64,000 bases of DNA from Morganella morganii (GCF_019243775.1 NZ_CP069157.1:2491418-2555417); one strand, 5' to 3'; shown: positions 49,468 through 59,991, numbered from the stretch's first letter. Notes: generated by a model from the sequence alone, not told the origin. Numbers and translations: made by a program.

Positions 49468-49539
49468 TGAAAAAAGATGCCCGTATTATACGCATCTGTG
49501 ACAGCAGAGGAAACGCCCTGCGCGCAGAACGGCGTTTTT

Positions 49540-50817
49540 TTATTCTGACAGTGCCGCCAGCTCACTGAAGTAGCCGGGGAAGGTTTTTGCCGTACAGCCC
49601 GGATCGAGGATCGTGACCGGGGTGTCTGACAGTGCCACCAGCGAGAAACACATGGCGATGCGGTGATCGTTATAGGTTTCAATTTCCGCATGCTGCAGTT
49701 TTGCCGGCGGGGTGACCTGAATGTAATCATGCCCCTCTTCCACCTGTGCGCCGACTTTACGCAGTTCAGCTGCCATTGCACTGAGACGGTCTGTCTCTTT
49801 CACCCGCCAGTTATAGATATTGCGGATAGTGGTTGTCCCTTCGGCGAACAGCGCGGTGGTGGCAATCGTCATCGCCGCATCCGGGATGGCGTTCATATCC
49901 ATATCGATGCCGTGCAGAGTATCGCGGGTACATTCAATGTACGTGTCCGCAAATGTCACTTTCGCGCCCATTTTTTCCAGCACTGCCGCAAATTGCGTGT
50001 CACCCTGCAGACTGTTACGCCCGATGCCGGTAACCCGCACGGTGCCGCCTTTAATGGCTGCCGCCGCGAGGAAATAGGAGGCGGATGACGCATCCCCTTC
50101 CACCAGATATTCACCCGGGGACTGATACTGCTGTTTTCCTTTGATCAGGAAACGCCGGTAATCTTCATTCACCACCGTGATGCCAAAAGAGGACATCATC
50201 GCCAGCGTGATATCAATATACGGTTTGGACACCAGCTCACCGCTGATAGTGATTTCGGTGTCATTCTCCGCCGGTGGTGCTGCCATCAGCAGCGCGGTCA
50301 GAAACTGGCTGGATACGGAACCATCCACACTGATGCGGCCGCCGGTAAAGCCACCGCGGATCCGCAGCGGCGGATAACCGTCATTTTCCGGAAAATCAAT
50401 CTGTGCGCCGCCCTGACGCAGTGCATCGGTCAGATGACCAATCGGGCGCTCTTTCATACGCGGTTCGCCGGTCAGGGTAATGTCATTATCCCCGAGACAC
50501 AGTGCCGCAGTCAGCGGGCGCATTGCCGTTCCGGCATTACCGAGGAACAGATCAATACCTTTAAATCCGCTGATCGGTTTGCCCTGACCTTCCACAATAC
50601 ATTCGGTTTTGTCGTCAGAAAGCTGATAACGGATCCCCAGTTCCCGCAGTGCGCTGAGCATATGGCGGATATCATCGCTGTCGAGCAGGTTGATAAGGCG
50701 TGTTGTGCCCGCAGCCTGTGCCGCCAGCAGCAGTGCCCGGTTGGAGACACTCTTGGAGCCGGGCAGGTTAATCGTCCCGTTAATGCGGGCGATCGGTTGT
50801 AACGTCAGGGAATCCAT
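49540..50817 (-). CDS. aroA: EPSP synthase (3-phosphoshikimate 1-carboxyvinyltransferase)
   Basis: 425 residues. Two-domain EPSP synthase fold with [18 protein letters not shown], the PEP-binding [17 protein letters not shown], and [14 protein letters not shown] with the catalytic DHR. It joins PEP to shikimate-3-phosphate in the chorismate pathway. It follows serC by 85 bp on the same strand, the usual serC-aroA operon. Confidence 0.98.
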   Translation of the reverse strand: MDSLTLQPIARINGTINLPGSKSVSNRALLLAAQAAGTTRLINLLDSDDIRHMLSALRELGIRYQLSDDKTECIVEGQGKPISGFKGIDLFLGNAGTAMRPLTAALCLGDNDITLTGEPRMKERPIGHLTDALRQGGAQIDFPENDGYPPLRIRGGFTGGRISVDGSVSSQFLTALLMAAPPAENDTEITISGELVSKPYIDITLAMMSSFGITVVNEDYRRFLIKGKQQYQSPGEYLVEGDASSASYFLAAAAIKGGTVRVTGIGRNSLQGDTQFAAVLEKMGAKVTFADTYIECTRDTLHGIDMDMNAIPDAAMTIATTALFAEGTTTIRNIYNWRVKETDRLSAMAAELRKVGAQVEEGHDYIQVTPPAKLQHAEIETYNDHRIAMCFSLVALSDTPVTILDPGCTAKTFPGYFSELAALSE

Positions 50818-50902
50818 ACGAAGTTATTCTCCGGTGTGTAAACATAAAAACGAAAAACGGGGCCGGATGCTTACCCGGTCCCGGAAAAATGTCTGCAAAA
50901 AA

Positions 50903-51988
50903 TCAGCTGTGGCGGCTTTCAAACTCCGCCATAAATTCGGCCAGTGCACGCACGCCTTCATACGGCATCGCATTATAAATGGAGGCGCGCATCCCGCCGG
51001 CAACTTTGTGCCCTTTCAGGGAAACCAGTCCCTGTGCCTGTGCTTCGGCGAGGAATTTACTGTCCAGTGACGGATCAGACATCTGGAACGGCACGTTCAT
51101 CAGGGAACGGTTGGCCGCCGCCACACGGTTAATATAGAAATCACAGTGATCCACCGCAGAGTAAAGCAGTTGTGCTTTATCATAGTTGATCCGGGCGATT
51201 TCCTGTAAACCGCCCTGTTCAATCAGCCACTTAAAGACCATGCCGGAGAGATACCAGGCAAAGGTCGGCGGGGTGTTGAACATGGAGTCACATTCACTCA
51301 GTACGGTATAGTCGAGGATGGACGGGGTTTCTCTGCGCGCTTTGCCCAGCAGATCCTCACGGATAATCACCAGGGTCAGCCCGGCCGGGCCGATATTTTT
51401 CTGCGCGCCCGCATAAATCATCCCGAAACGGCTGACATCCAGCGGTTTGGACAGGATGGCCGAGGAGTAATCCGCAATCACGATTTTATCGCCGAAATCC
51501 GGCTCTTCATGGATAGCGATACCATCAATGGTTTCATTCGGGCAGTAGTGAACATAGGCTGCATCATCACTGAGCTGCCATTCGCCCATCGGCTTCACGC
51601 CGATACCGTCTTCCGATTCGGTTCTGACATTAATAATGTTCGGTGTGCAATATTTTTTTGCTTCTTCTGCCGCACATTCCGCCCAGTATCCGCCCACCAC
51701 ATAATCCGCTTTGGTTTTCTCGCCCAGCAGGTTCATCGGCAGTGCGGCAAAATGTCCGCGTGCGCCGCCGTGACAGAACAGCACTTTATAGTTATCCGGC
51801 ACCGCGAGGATCTGACGCAGATTATTTTCCGCTTCCTTTGCCACCGACATAAACTCTTTACTGCGGTGACTGATTTCCATGACTGAGGTGCCGAGCCCGC
51901 GCCAGTTGCACAGTTCCTGCTCAGCACGGCGCAGCACTTCTACCGGCAGCATAGCCGGACCGGCACTAAAGTTATATACCTGACTCAT
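50903..51988 (-). CDS. serC: Phosphoserine aminotransferase
   Basis: 361 residues from ATG 51988 ([19 protein letters not shown]), which has a GAGG ribosome-binding site 4 bp upstream; a GTG 9 bp further upstream is also in frame. Class V PLP aminotransferase: Schiff-base lysine in [31 protein letters not shown] near the cofactor phosphate. It makes phosphoserine (serine synthesis) and 3-hydroxy-4-phosphohydroxythreonine derivatives (pyridoxal phosphate synthesis). Confidence 0.97.
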   Translation of the reverse strand: MSQVYNFSAGPAMLPVEVLRRAEQELCNWRGLGTSVMEISHRSKEFMSVAKEAENNLRQILAVPDNYKVLFCHGGARGHFAALPMNLLGEKTKADYVVGGYWAECAAEEAKKYCTPNIINVRTESEDGIGVKPMGEWQLSDDAAYVHYCPNETIDGIAIHEEPDFGDKIVIADYSSAILSKPLDVSRFGMIYAGAQKNIGPAGLTLVIIREDLLGKARRETPSILDYTVLSECDSMFNTPPTFAWYLSGMVFKWLIEQGGLQEIARINYDKAQLLYSAVDHCDFYINRVAAANRSLMNVPFQMSDPSLDSKFLAEAQAQGLVSLKGHKVAGGMRASIYNAMPYEGVRALAEFMAEFESRHS

Positions 51989-52341
51989 TGACCTCACCCT
52001 ATCTGTAAATTAATGCCCTGTATATCCATCATATGAATACGCCCTGTCTGTCGGTTTTATCACTCCCCACCCTTCGCTGCAACGCTTATTGCATGATGGG
52101 CGGTAAACCCTTTTTGTCACCCGGCAGAATATCTGACTGCCTCTGACCATCAAATTGGGATATTATATAATGTATTTCCGGAGATGCATGGCGGACAGCG
52201 GAAATACAGCGGAATAACCCGGCAGTAACTTTACATTCACAAAGGTAGCCGCTGACACGAAAAATCCGTATTATGTGCGCCTTTCTTCCCCGGTATTCCT
52301 GAGTCCGCATGCAGCGGGCCGTTACAGCAATTGTGGATCCC
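51989..52341. other. Divergent region between serC and ycaO
   Basis: 353 bp with no supported gene. It must contain the promoters of serC-aroA (minus) and ycaO (plus). A plus-strand promoter-like sequence lies at 52143-52171. No other motif could be supported. Confidence 0.55.
52143..52171 (+). promoter_or_regulatory. Putative sigma70 promoter for ycaO
   Basis: CTGACC at 52143-52148 and TATAAT at 52166-52171 are separated by 17 bp. The perfect -10 supports it; the -35 is weak. It would give ycaO a leader of about 165 nt. Confidence 0.4.
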
Positions 52342-54123
52342 ATGACGCAAACACATACTTTTATTCCCGGCAAAGATGCCGCTCTCGAAGATTCCATCAG
52401 CCGTTTTCAGCAGAAACTGCAGCAACTGGGTTTCAATATAGAGGAAGCCTCGTGGCTCAACCCGGTGCCGAACGTCTGGTCCGTGCATATCCGTGATACT
52501 GACTGCCCGCTCTGCTTTACCAACGGCAAAGGGGCCACTAAAAAAGCCGCGCTGGCCTCCGCCCTGGGCGAGTATTTTGAGCGTCTGTCCACCAACTACT
52601 TTTTTGCTGATTTCTGGCTGGGCGAAACCATTGCCAACGGGGAGTTTGTTCACTATCCGGATGAGAAATGGTTCCCGCTGACAGAGGATGACTCACTGCC
52701 GGACGGTATTCTCGATCAGTATCTGCGCGATTATTATGATCCGGAAAATGATTTGCAGGGCAGCCAGCTGATTGACCTGCAATCCTCCAATGAGGAGCGC
52801 GGTATCTGCGCCCTGCCGTTTACCCGCCAGTCTGACGGCAAAACGGTATATATTCCGATGAATATCGTCGCCAACCTGTATGTGTCCAACGGCATGTCCG
52901 CCGGGAACACCCGCAATGAAGCCCGCGTGCAGGGATTATCGGAAGTCTTTGAACGTTATGTGAAAAACCGCATTATTGCTGAGCGCATCAGCTTACCGGC
53001 GATCCCGGAAGAGGTGCTGGCGCGTTATCCGCAGGTCACTGAGTCAATCCGCACCCTGGAAAGCGAAGGTTTCCCGATCTTCTGTTTTGATGCCTCTCTC
53101 GGCGGTCAGTATCCGGTTATCTGTGTGGTGCTGTTTAACCCGGCCAACGGTACCTGTTTTGCCTCTTTCGGCGCTCATCCTGATTTCGGTGTTGCACTGG
53201 AGCGGACTGTCACTGAGCTGTTACAGGGACGCAGCCTGAAAGACCTCGATGTTTTCACTGCACCGACCTTTGATGACGAGGAAGTGGCGGATCAGACCAA
53301 CCTGGAAACTCACTTTATTGATTCAAGCGGCCTGATCAGCTGGGATCTGTTTAAACAGGATGCGGATTATGATTTCGCTGACTGGCAGTTCCGCGGCACC
53401 ACCGAAGAAGAATTCACCACACTGATGGCACAGTTCGCGGCATCCGGCCACGAAGTGTATATTGCCGATTATGAGCATCTCGGTGTGTATGCCTGCCGTA
53501 TCCTGGTGCCGGGCATGTCAGATATCTATCCGGTGGAAGATTTGCATATGGCCAATAACGCCATGGGTATTCATCTGCGTGAAACCATTCTCGCGCTGCC
53601 GGAAAGCCGTTACCGTCAGGAAGATTATCTCTCTCTGCTGGCGCAGCTGGATGAAGAAGGCCATGACGATTTTACCCGTGTCCGTGAATTGCTGGGCATT
53701 GCCGCCGGTAAAGATAACGGCTGGTCCACCCTGCGCATCGGTGAGCTGAAATCCATGCTGGCACTGGCCGGTGGTGATACCGATCAGGCGCTGGCCTGGG
53801 TGGAGTGGACACAGGACTTCAACGCCAGTGTTCTCAGTGCCGCACGGGCAAACTATTACCGCTGTCTGCATACCCTGCTGCTGTTAACGCAGGAGCCGGA
53901 GCGGGACACAGAACAGTACCTGCCGGCGTTTGCCCGTATGTATGGTCAGGAAACCCTGAATGCGGCGCTGGATGCCCTGAACGGCAAAAATTGTTTCTTC
54001 GGGTTATGTGCATCAGATAATAATTTAACGGCATTTCCTGCTCATCAGGCACTGCTGGCAGCTTATGAAAAACTGCAAAAAGCAAAAGCGCATTTTTGGC
54101 CAAACGATAAAAATGCGATTTAA
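52342..54123 (+). CDS. ycaO: YcaO domain protein, ribosomal S12 methylthiotransferase accessory factor
   Basis: 593 residues from ATG 52342 (MTQTHTFIPGKDAALEDSI), matching the E. coli start; an in-frame ORF extends 33 bp upstream. The YcaO domain (about 50-400) has TNGKGATKKAALASALGEYFERLS and NEARVQGLSEVFERYVKNR, which supply the ATP- and Mg-binding glutamates. A helical tetratricopeptide-like C-terminal part follows. YcaO proteins activate amide backbones with ATP; in E. coli this one assists RimO-dependent methylthiolation of S12. Standard position next to focA. Confidence 0.96.
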   Translation: MTQTHTFIPGKDAALEDSISRFQQKLQQLGFNIEEASWLNPVPNVWSVHIRDTDCPLCFTNGKGATKKAALASALGEYFERLSTNYFFADFWLGETIANGEFVHYPDEKWFPLTEDDSLPDGILDQYLRDYYDPENDLQGSQLIDLQSSNEERGICALPFTRQSDGKTVYIPMNIVANLYVSNGMSAGNTRNEARVQGLSEVFERYVKNRIIAERISLPAIPEEVLARYPQVTESIRTLESEGFPIFCFDASLGGQYPVICVVLFNPANGTCFASFGAHPDFGVALERTVTELLQGRSLKDLDVFTAPTFDDEEVADQTNLETHFIDSSGLISWDLFKQDADYDFADWQFRGTTEEEFTTLMAQFAASGHEVYIADYEHLGVYACRILVPGMSDIYPVEDLHMANNAMGIHLRETILALPESRYRQEDYLSLLAQLDEEGHDDFTRVRELLGIAAGKDNGWSTLRIGELKSMLALAGGDTDQALAWVEWTQDFNASVLSAARANYYRCLHTLLLLTQEPERDTEQYLPAFARMYGQETLNAALDALNGKNCFFGLCASDNNLTAFPAHQALLAAYEKLQKAKAHFWPNDKNAI

Positions 54124-54428
54124 TCGTCGTAAATAGCAATAAACGTAAATATTAGGTTAATTTGTTCGTTTTAAGTAACACAAAAACGACAAGTTAACCT
54201 GATTTTTTACTTTAATTAAATAAAAAACAAAAAATAAAAATATATTACAATTTTTAAAAAATTGTTTTTCCTTTATATACATAAACTTACATTGATTTTT
54301 CAACTTTTTTCAGGGTATTTGACGATTCTCTTGAACGCCTTTATGATCCACATCAAGTTTAATTTTTTCACCCTTTGTTACTATCATTGCGTGCTATAAT
54401 TATTTGGAATCAAGAGACAGTTAGCATT
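54124..54428 (+). promoter_or_regulatory. focA-pflB promoter and regulatory region
   Basis: 305 bp, extremely AT-rich between 54170 and 54300, with a likely FNR site at 54343. In E. coli the pfl operon has many promoters and needs FNR, ArcA and IHF; the AT tract could serve IHF or H-NS binding. Exact promoters could not be assigned by eye. Confidence 0.6.
54343..54356 (+). promoter_or_regulatory. FNR box upstream of focA
   Basis: ATGATCCACATCAA differs at one position from the FNR consensus TTGAT-N4-ATCAA. It lies 72 bp before the focA start. FNR control agrees with the anaerobic role of focA-pflB. Confidence 0.65.
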
Positions 54429-55289
54429 ATGAAAACTGACGCACTTTTTAATTTATTATCTCCTGCCGATATGGCACATGTTGCAGACGATGTGGGTGTC
54501 TATAAAGCAACGAAAGCCCCTCACATCACATACTTATCTGCATTTATGGCAGGAATATTCATCTCAGTAGGTTTTGTCTTTTATATTACAGCCACCACCG
54601 GTACCGCAGGCATAGTGCCTTTTGGTATCGCTAAACTTATCGGTGGTTTATGTTTCTCGCTCGGTCTGATGCTGGTTGTGGTTTGCGGGGCTGACTTATT
54701 CACCTCCACCGTATTAACCAGCGTGGCAAAAGCCACCGGGCGTATCACCTGGGGACAGATGTTTGCAAACTGGACCCGCGTGTATTTCGGTAACCTGGTC
54801 GGCGCCCTCTTCTTTGTCGCCCTCATCTGGTACGCCGGACAGTATATGGCAGCCGACGGGCTGTGGGGATTAAATATCCTGCAAACAGCGGATCATAAGC
54901 TTCATCACACCTTTATTGAAGCCGTCTGTCTCGGGATTCTGGCAAACTTAATGGTTTGTCTGGCGGTATGGATGAGCTACGCAGGCCGTAGTCTGACCGA
55001 TAAACTTTTAGCTTTAGTCTTACCTATCGGTATGTTTGTTGCCAGCGGATTTGAGCACAGTATCGCCAATATGTTTATGATCCCGATGGGGATTGCGATT
55101 AAAAATTTTGCACCTTCTGAATTCTGGACTATGGTTGGTTCGTCGCCTGAACAGTTTCCGTCCCTGACAGTTTCTGATTTCGTGATTAACAACCTGATTC
55201 CGGTCACCATCGGCAACATTATTGGTGGTGCAGTTTTAGTAGGTCTGACTTATTGGCTGATTCATTTACGCGGTGACCAGAAGCATTAA
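54429..55289 (+). CDS. focA: Formate channel FocA
   Basis: 286 residues from ATG 54429 (MKTDALFNLLSPADMAHVA). Formate-nitrite transporter family: six membrane helices, AGIFISVGFVFYITATTG, CGADLFTSTVLTSVAKATGR, the NxxG-rich WVRVYFGNLVGA-type segment and GFEHSIANMFMIPMGI with the channel histidine region. The pentameric channel moves formate in both directions during mixed-acid fermentation. It is 54 bp before pflB and co-transcribed with it. Confidence 0.98.
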   Translation: MKTDALFNLLSPADMAHVADDVGVYKATKAPHITYLSAFMAGIFISVGFVFYITATTGTAGIVPFGIAKLIGGLCFSLGLMLVVVCGADLFTSTVLTSVAKATGRITWGQMFANWTRVYFGNLVGALFFVALIWYAGQYMAADGLWGLNILQTADHKLHHTFIEAVCLGILANLMVCLAVWMSYAGRSLTDKLLALVLPIGMFVASGFEHSIANMFMIPMGIAIKNFAPSEFWTMVGSSPEQFPSLTVSDFVINNLIPVTIGNIIGGAVLVGLTYWLIHLRGDQKH

Positions 55290-55343
55290 TCTCTGTTTAT
55301 CACGACTGAATTTCTAAGTTCCATTGTTAAAAGGTAAAGTATC

Positions 55344-57626
55344 ATGTCAGAATTAAATGAAAAATTCGCTTCAGCATGGCAAGGCTTTAATCTGGGTGAC
55401 TGGTCACAGGAAGTTAACGTCCGTGACTTTATCCAGAAAAACTACACCCCATATGAAGGCGATGAGTCTTTCTTAGCGGGCGCTACAGAGGCAACAACTG
55501 CTCTGTGGGCGAAAGTTATGGAAGGCATCAAAATCGAAAACAGTACCCACGCTCCTATCGATTTTGACACTGATCTGCCGTCTACTATCACTTCTCACGA
55601 TGCCGGTTACATCGACCAGTCTTTAGAAAAAGTCGTTGGTCTGCAGACTGAAAAACCTCTGAAACGTGCAATGCTGCCGTTCGGTGGTATCCGTATGATC
55701 GAAGGTTCATGCAAAGCCTACGGCCGCGAAATGAACCCGGAAATCGAAAAAATCTTCACCGAATACCGTAAAACGCACAACCAGGGTGTGTTCGACGTTT
55801 ATACTCCGGACATCATCCGCTGCCGTAAATCCGGTGTTCTGACCGGTCTGCCTGACGCATACGGCCGTGGTCGTATCATCGGTGACTACCGTCGTGTTGC
55901 ACTGTACGGTATCGACTTCCTGATGAAAGACAAATTCGCACAGTTCACTTCTCTGCAGGCTAAATTAGAAAGCGGCGAAGATCTGCGTGAAACTATCCAG
56001 CTGCGTGAAGAAATCGCAGAACAGCACCGTGCATTAGGCCAGATGAAAGAAATGGCTGCCAAATACGGTCTGGATATCTCCCGTCCTGCTGCTAACGCTC
56101 AGGAAGCTGCACAGTGGACTTACTTCGGCTACCTGGCTGCTGTTAAGTCTCAGAATGGTGCTGCAATGTCCTTCGGCCGTGTTTCCACATTCCTGGACGT
56201 TTACATTCAGCGTGACCTGGAACAAGGTAAAATCACCGAAGTTGAAGCTCAGGAAATCGTTGACCACCTGATCATGAAACTGCGTATGGTCCGCTTCCTG
56301 CGTACCCCTGAGTATGATGAACTGTTCTCCGGTGACCCAATCTGGGCAACAGAATCACTGGCAGGTATGGGTACCGACGGCCGTACTCTGGTAACCAAAA
56401 ACAGCTTCCGTTTCCTGAACACCCTGTACACCATGGGTCCTTCACCGGAACCAAACATGACCATCCTGTGGTCTGAAAAACTGCCTCTGAACTTCAAACG
56501 TTATGCAGCTAAAGTGTCTATCGATACCTCTTCTGTACAGTATGAGAACGATGACCTGATGCGTCCTGACTTTGATAACGATGACTACGCAATCGCATGC
56601 TGCGTGAGCCCGATGGTTGTCGGTAAACAAATGCAGTTCTTCGGTGCCCGTGCAAACATGGCTAAAACCCTGCTGTATGCAATCAACGGCGGTGTTGACG
56701 AAAAACTGAAAATCCAGGTTGGTCCTAAACACGAACCAATTCACACAGATGTTCTGGATTATGATGTTGTTATGGCTCGTCTGGATGAATTCATGGACTG
56801 GCTGGCAACTAACTATGTAACTGCACTGAACTGCATCCACTATATGCACGACAAGTACAGCTACGAAGCAGCTCTGATGGCTCTGCATGACCGTGACGTA
56901 TATCGTACTATGGCATGTGGTATCGCAGGTCTGTCTGTTGCAGCTGACTCCCTGTCTGCTATTAAATATGCGAAAGTAAGCCCGATTATTGACGAAAGCG
57001 GCCTGGCTGTTGACTTCAAAATCGAAGGCGAATATCCGCAGTTCGGTAACAACGACTCCCGTGTTGATGACATCGCATGTGACATCGTTGAACGTTTCAT
57101 GAAGAAAATTCAGAAACACCACATGTACCGTAACGCGGTTCCTACACAGTCAATTCTGACCATCACTTCTAACGTTGTGTATGGTAAGAAAACCGGTAAC
57201 ACTCCGGACGGCCGTCGCGCAGGCGCTCCGTTCGGACCAGGTGCTAACCCTATGCACGGCCGTGACCAGAAAGGTGCTGTTGCCTCTCTGACTTCCGTTG
57301 CTAAACTGCCGTTTGCTTACGCGAAAGATGGTATTTCTTACACCTTCTCTATCGTACCAAACGCATTAGGTAAAGATGACGATGTTCGTCGTACTAACCT
57401 GGCAGGCCTGATGGATGGTTACTTCCACCACGAATCAAGCATCGAAGGTGGTCAGCACCTGAACGTGAACGTAATGAACCGTGAAATGCTGTTAGAAGCA
57501 ATGGAAAATCCTGAGAAATATCCTCAGCTGACTATCCGTGTTTCAGGCTACGCAGTTCGTTTCAACTCACTGACTAAAGAACAGCAGAAAGACGTTATTA
57601 CCCGTACATTCACAAAATCCATGTAA
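55344..57626 (+). CDS. pflB: Pyruvate formate-lyase
   Basis: 760 residues, the E. coli length. The active-site pair of adjacent cysteines is in AIACCVSPM (about residues 419-420). The glycyl radical site RVSGYAVRF has its glycine at residue 735, 25 residues from the end. It converts pyruvate and CoA to acetyl-CoA and formate under anaerobic conditions after activation by PflA. AAGGT ribosome-binding site; strongly biased codon use indicates very high expression. Confidence 0.99.
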   Translation: MSELNEKFASAWQGFNLGDWSQEVNVRDFIQKNYTPYEGDESFLAGATEATTALWAKVMEGIKIENSTHAPIDFDTDLPSTITSHDAGYIDQSLEKVVGLQTEKPLKRAMLPFGGIRMIEGSCKAYGREMNPEIEKIFTEYRKTHNQGVFDVYTPDIIRCRKSGVLTGLPDAYGRGRIIGDYRRVALYGIDFLMKDKFAQFTSLQAKLESGEDLRETIQLREEIAEQHRALGQMKEMAAKYGLDISRPAANAQEAAQWTYFGYLAAVKSQNGAAMSFGRVSTFLDVYIQRDLEQGKITEVEAQEIVDHLIMKLRMVRFLRTPEYDELFSGDPIWATESLAGMGTDGRTLVTKNSFRFLNTLYTMGPSPEPNMTILWSEKLPLNFKRYAAKVSIDTSSVQYENDDLMRPDFDNDDYAIACCVSPMVVGKQMQFFGARANMAKTLLYAINGGVDEKLKIQVGPKHEPIHTDVLDYDVVMARLDEFMDWLATNYVTALNCIHYMHDKYSYEAALMALHDRDVYRTMACGIAGLSVAADSLSAIKYAKVSPIIDESGLAVDFKIEGEYPQFGNNDSRVDDIACDIVERFMKKIQKHHMYRNAVPTQSILTITSNVVYGKKTGNTPDGRRAGAPFGPGANPMHGRDQKGAVASLTSVAKLPFAYAKDGISYTFSIVPNALGKDDDVRRTNLAGLMDGYFHHESSIEGGQHLNVNVMNREMLLEAMENPEKYPQLTIRVSGYAVRFNSLTKEQQKDVITRTFTKSM

Positions 57627-57670
57627 TTTGTGCGGTAACCATTTGCTGTCTTATTAAAATGACATAAACT

Positions 57671-57700
57671 AAAAGGCCCCTCTGTTTCGGGGCCTTTATT
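57671..57700 (+). terminator. Terminator between pflB and pflA
   Basis: AAAGGCCCC pairs with GGGGCCTTT, followed by ATTAT. It would separate the highly expressed pflB message from pflA, with pflA expressed by read-through or its own promoter. Confidence 0.85.
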
Positions 57701-57730
57701 ATAACTGGTCAGTTTTGGAGTAATCCTGTC

Positions 57731-58471
57731 ATGTCAGTATTAGGTCGTATTCACTCATTTGAATCCTGCGGGACCGTTGATGGCCCGGGCATTCGTTTTA
57801 TCGTCTTTTTCCAGGGCTGTCTGATGCGTTGCCTGTATTGTCATAACCGCGATACATGGGATCTGCATGACGGTCAGGAAGTCACTGTGGACGAGTTAAT
57901 GAAAGAAGCGGTCACATACCGCCACTTTATGAATGCATCCGGCGGCGGTGTGACAGCATCCGGTGGTGAAGCGATACTGCAGGCTGAGTTCGTGCGTGAC
58001 TGGTTCCGTGAGTGTAAAAAAGAAGGTATTCACACCTGCCTGGATACCAATGGTTTTGTCCGCCGTTATGACCCGGTCATTGACGAGCTGATGGAAGTAA
58101 CCGATTTGGTTATGCTGGATTTAAAACAACTCGATGACAGCATCCACCAGAATTTAGTCGGCGTATCCAATCACCGCACATTACAGTTCGCCCGTTATCT
58201 CGCTGAACGCAATCAGAAAACCTGGGTACGCTATGTTGTCGTGCCGGGCTGGTCTGATGATGAGCATTCCGCCCACCTTCTCGGTGATTTCACCAAAGAT
58301 ATGAAGAATATCGAGAAGATTGAACTGCTGCCTTACCATGAGTTAGGAAAGCATAAATGGACGGCAATGAATGAAGAATACAAACTTGATGGTGTTAAGC
58401 CGCCGTCAAAAGAGACCATGGAAAAAGTGAAATCCATCCTGGAAAGCTATGGTCATAAAGTGATGTATTAA
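57731..58471 (+). CDS. pflA: Pyruvate formate-lyase activating enzyme
   Basis: 246 residues. Radical SAM protein with the CxxxCxxC cluster motif in [18 protein letters not shown] and SAM-binding blocks [15 protein letters not shown] and [10 protein letters not shown]. It abstracts a hydrogen from the PflB glycine using a 5'-deoxyadenosyl radical. It lies 104 bp after pflB behind a terminator, as in E. coli. Confidence 0.98.
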   Translation: MSVLGRIHSFESCGTVDGPGIRFIVFFQGCLMRCLYCHNRDTWDLHDGQEVTVDELMKEAVTYRHFMNASGGGVTASGGEAILQAEFVRDWFRECKKEGIHTCLDTNGFVRRYDPVIDELMEVTDLVMLDLKQLDDSIHQNLVGVSNHRTLQFARYLAERNQKTWVRYVVVPGWSDDEHSAHLLGDFTKDMKNIEKIELLPYHELGKHKWTAMNEEYKLDGVKPPSKETMEKVKSILESYGHKVMY

Positions 58472-58490
58472 GTTATCTCACTGCTATTTC

Positions 58491-58524
58491 TGACAGCACA
58501 CCCCGGTGTGCTGTTTTTATTTGT
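58491..58524 (+). terminator. Terminator of pflA
   Basis: ACAGCACACC pairs with GGTGTGCTGT around CC and is followed by TTTTATTT. Confidence 0.9.
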
Positions 58525-58758
58525 ATCCCCCCTGTTCGTTTATCTTTTGTTTTACTTACCGGGCGGCGTCTGAAACCGAAGAAGAATAAAATTTAAGATT
58601 TAAAAACCAATAAAATACATCTCCTAGCAGAGCCGGAAATAACTAAATCTGCAACCTAAACAGAAAATATAGTCAGCCTGTAATCTTATTTATACTGTTT
58701 CCGGTTGTTTTCTGACACTTTTTTCCTGCCAGTTTTTTATCCTGACCTTTTGGCAACA
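58525..58758 (+). other. AT-rich leader of the cyclase-toxin gene
   Basis: 234 bp between the pflA terminator and the toxin start. It is AT-rich (58570-58700) and contains TATACT at 58691, a possible -10 element with no good -35. A promoter that depends on an activator would fit but cannot be shown. Confidence 0.4.
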
Positions 58759-59940
58759 ATGGATAATCAACACATGTACAAGATCTCCGGCTCACCTTCT
58801 TTACCCGATTCTGTCAGTCCCCCGGAAATATCATCGCCCCCGCTTTCTTCCGATGCCACAGCCGCATTCCCGGGGCTGATAACAGACCGGCAAACCGTCA
58901 TTTCACAGACAGGTATCGCTGCAGAGCATCTTGCCCCGCTTCAGGCATTAGCTGAAAAGCAGCAACTGGTGATCAGCTTCCGTCCGGTTGAGGCGACCGC
59001 AACCGGCCTTATCAGTGCCGGTTACCCGACCAAAAATTTTAATATCAAAGGGAAAAGTGCCAACTGGGGGCCGATGGCCGGCTTTATTCCGGTTGATCAG
59101 TTTTACAGTAAACTGTGCGGACAGAAACATAAGACTGAACTGATGAACAGGAAAGTCGCAGAATGCCTGCGGGATGGACATGCTATCGCAGATAATCTGC
59201 AAATAACCGGTTCGCGTATAAACGAACTGGTTCATATGGGATTACTTACCCGCCATCAGCCGGATAAAAACGGATTTATCACACTCGAAAGCAAGTCGCC
59301 TCATGGTCATCTGCATTTATTCACCGCGAAACCGGCTGAAAATGATTTATATGCTATCTATGCGCAGAAAAATGATACCCCGGTGCAGATTCTTTGTTCC
59401 CCGCAACTGAATAAGCCACTGACCGCTGACTATGACCTGATGATTGTGGCTCCCCGTACGGAAGATTTCGGCAGTCAGGATATTCCGCATAACCCGGATG
59501 TCAGCGCAGACGCATTTGCGGAGAAACGGCCTTATCTGCTGCGCCGCGGGTCGACAAAAGAGATTATCCGCCGTGAATTACTGGAGAGGGAAGATCCTCA
59601 TTTTGGTAATAACACCCCGAGAATCACCGCGCTGATCCTACAGATTAATGCAGTTCTGTTTCGCGGGGAAGGCAGAGAAGTCGTGCATCACAGTATGGAT
59701 GCCACTAACCCTTTTTCTGAGATAGGGGCCAATTTCCCTGCCACCTTTTTCCTGCCGGAGCCGCTGGACGGATTACCGCAAATGCTGCTGGCAAACGATA
59801 TTGAGGGTTTGCGGACAGTGATCCATACGCTGGAATGTCATGGCTTTATGGTACCCCATAACCCGCTGTGGAGTGATGAGATCCCGTCACTGCGCCGGGA
59901 AAGCTTTGAAGCTACCAGAAAACTGTTTAATACCCTGTAA
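58759..59940 (+). CDS. ExoY/edema-factor-type nucleotidyl cyclase toxin
   Basis: 393 residues from ATG 58759; ATG 58774 is an alternative, and a TTG at 58705 would add 18 residues. Residues 73-330 carry the class II adenylate cyclase toxin signature in order: FRPV (R75), PTKNFNIKGKSANWGPMAGF (K92, K97, K99), DQFYSK (K118), KPLTADYDL (metal ligands D224 and D226), and HHSMDATNPFSE (H311, N317, E321). Spacing matches edema factor residues R329, K346, K353, K372, D491, D493, H577 and N583; E588 is off by one. The edema factor His351 position is Lys97 here. Length is close to ExoY (378). No Sec signal or membrane segment; residues 1-40 are Ser/Pro-rich. Such toxins make cyclic nucleotides inside host cells after activation by calmodulin or actin. 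Isolated between pflA and serS, with its own terminator. Confidence 0.88.
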   Translation: MDNQHMYKISGSPSLPDSVSPPEISSPPLSSDATAAFPGLITDRQTVISQTGIAAEHLAPLQALAEKQQLVISFRPVEATATGLISAGYPTKNFNIKGKSANWGPMAGFIPVDQFYSKLCGQKHKTELMNRKVAECLRDGHAIADNLQITGSRINELVHMGLLTRHQPDKNGFITLESKSPHGHLHLFTAKPAENDLYAIYAQKNDTPVQILCSPQLNKPLTADYDLMIVAPRTEDFGSQDIPHNPDVSADAFAEKRPYLLRRGSTKEIIRRELLEREDPHFGNNTPRITALILQINAVLFRGEGREVVHHSMDATNPFSEIGANFPATFFLPEPLDGLPQMLLANDIEGLRTVIHTLECHGFMVPHNPLWSDEIPSLRRESFEATRKLFNTL

Positions 59941-59952
59941 TGGTTCAGGGAT

Positions 59953-59991
59953 ATAAAAAATCCCGCAGATTTTCACCGGCGGGATTTTTAT
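59953..59991. terminator. Bidirectional terminator between the toxin gene and serS
   Basis: AAAAATCCCGC pairs with GCGGGATTTTT around a 12-nt loop. The genes converge. Confidence 0.88.

Noticed and set aside
54180..54300. Possible replication origin or phage attachment site because of extreme AT content
   Set aside because: No DnaA boxes, iterons or flanking integrase; the position and FNR box fit the focA-pflB regulatory region.
58705..58758. TTG start for the toxin gene
   Set aside because: It would add 18 residues with no ribosome-binding site; the ATG at 58759 or 58774 is more likely.
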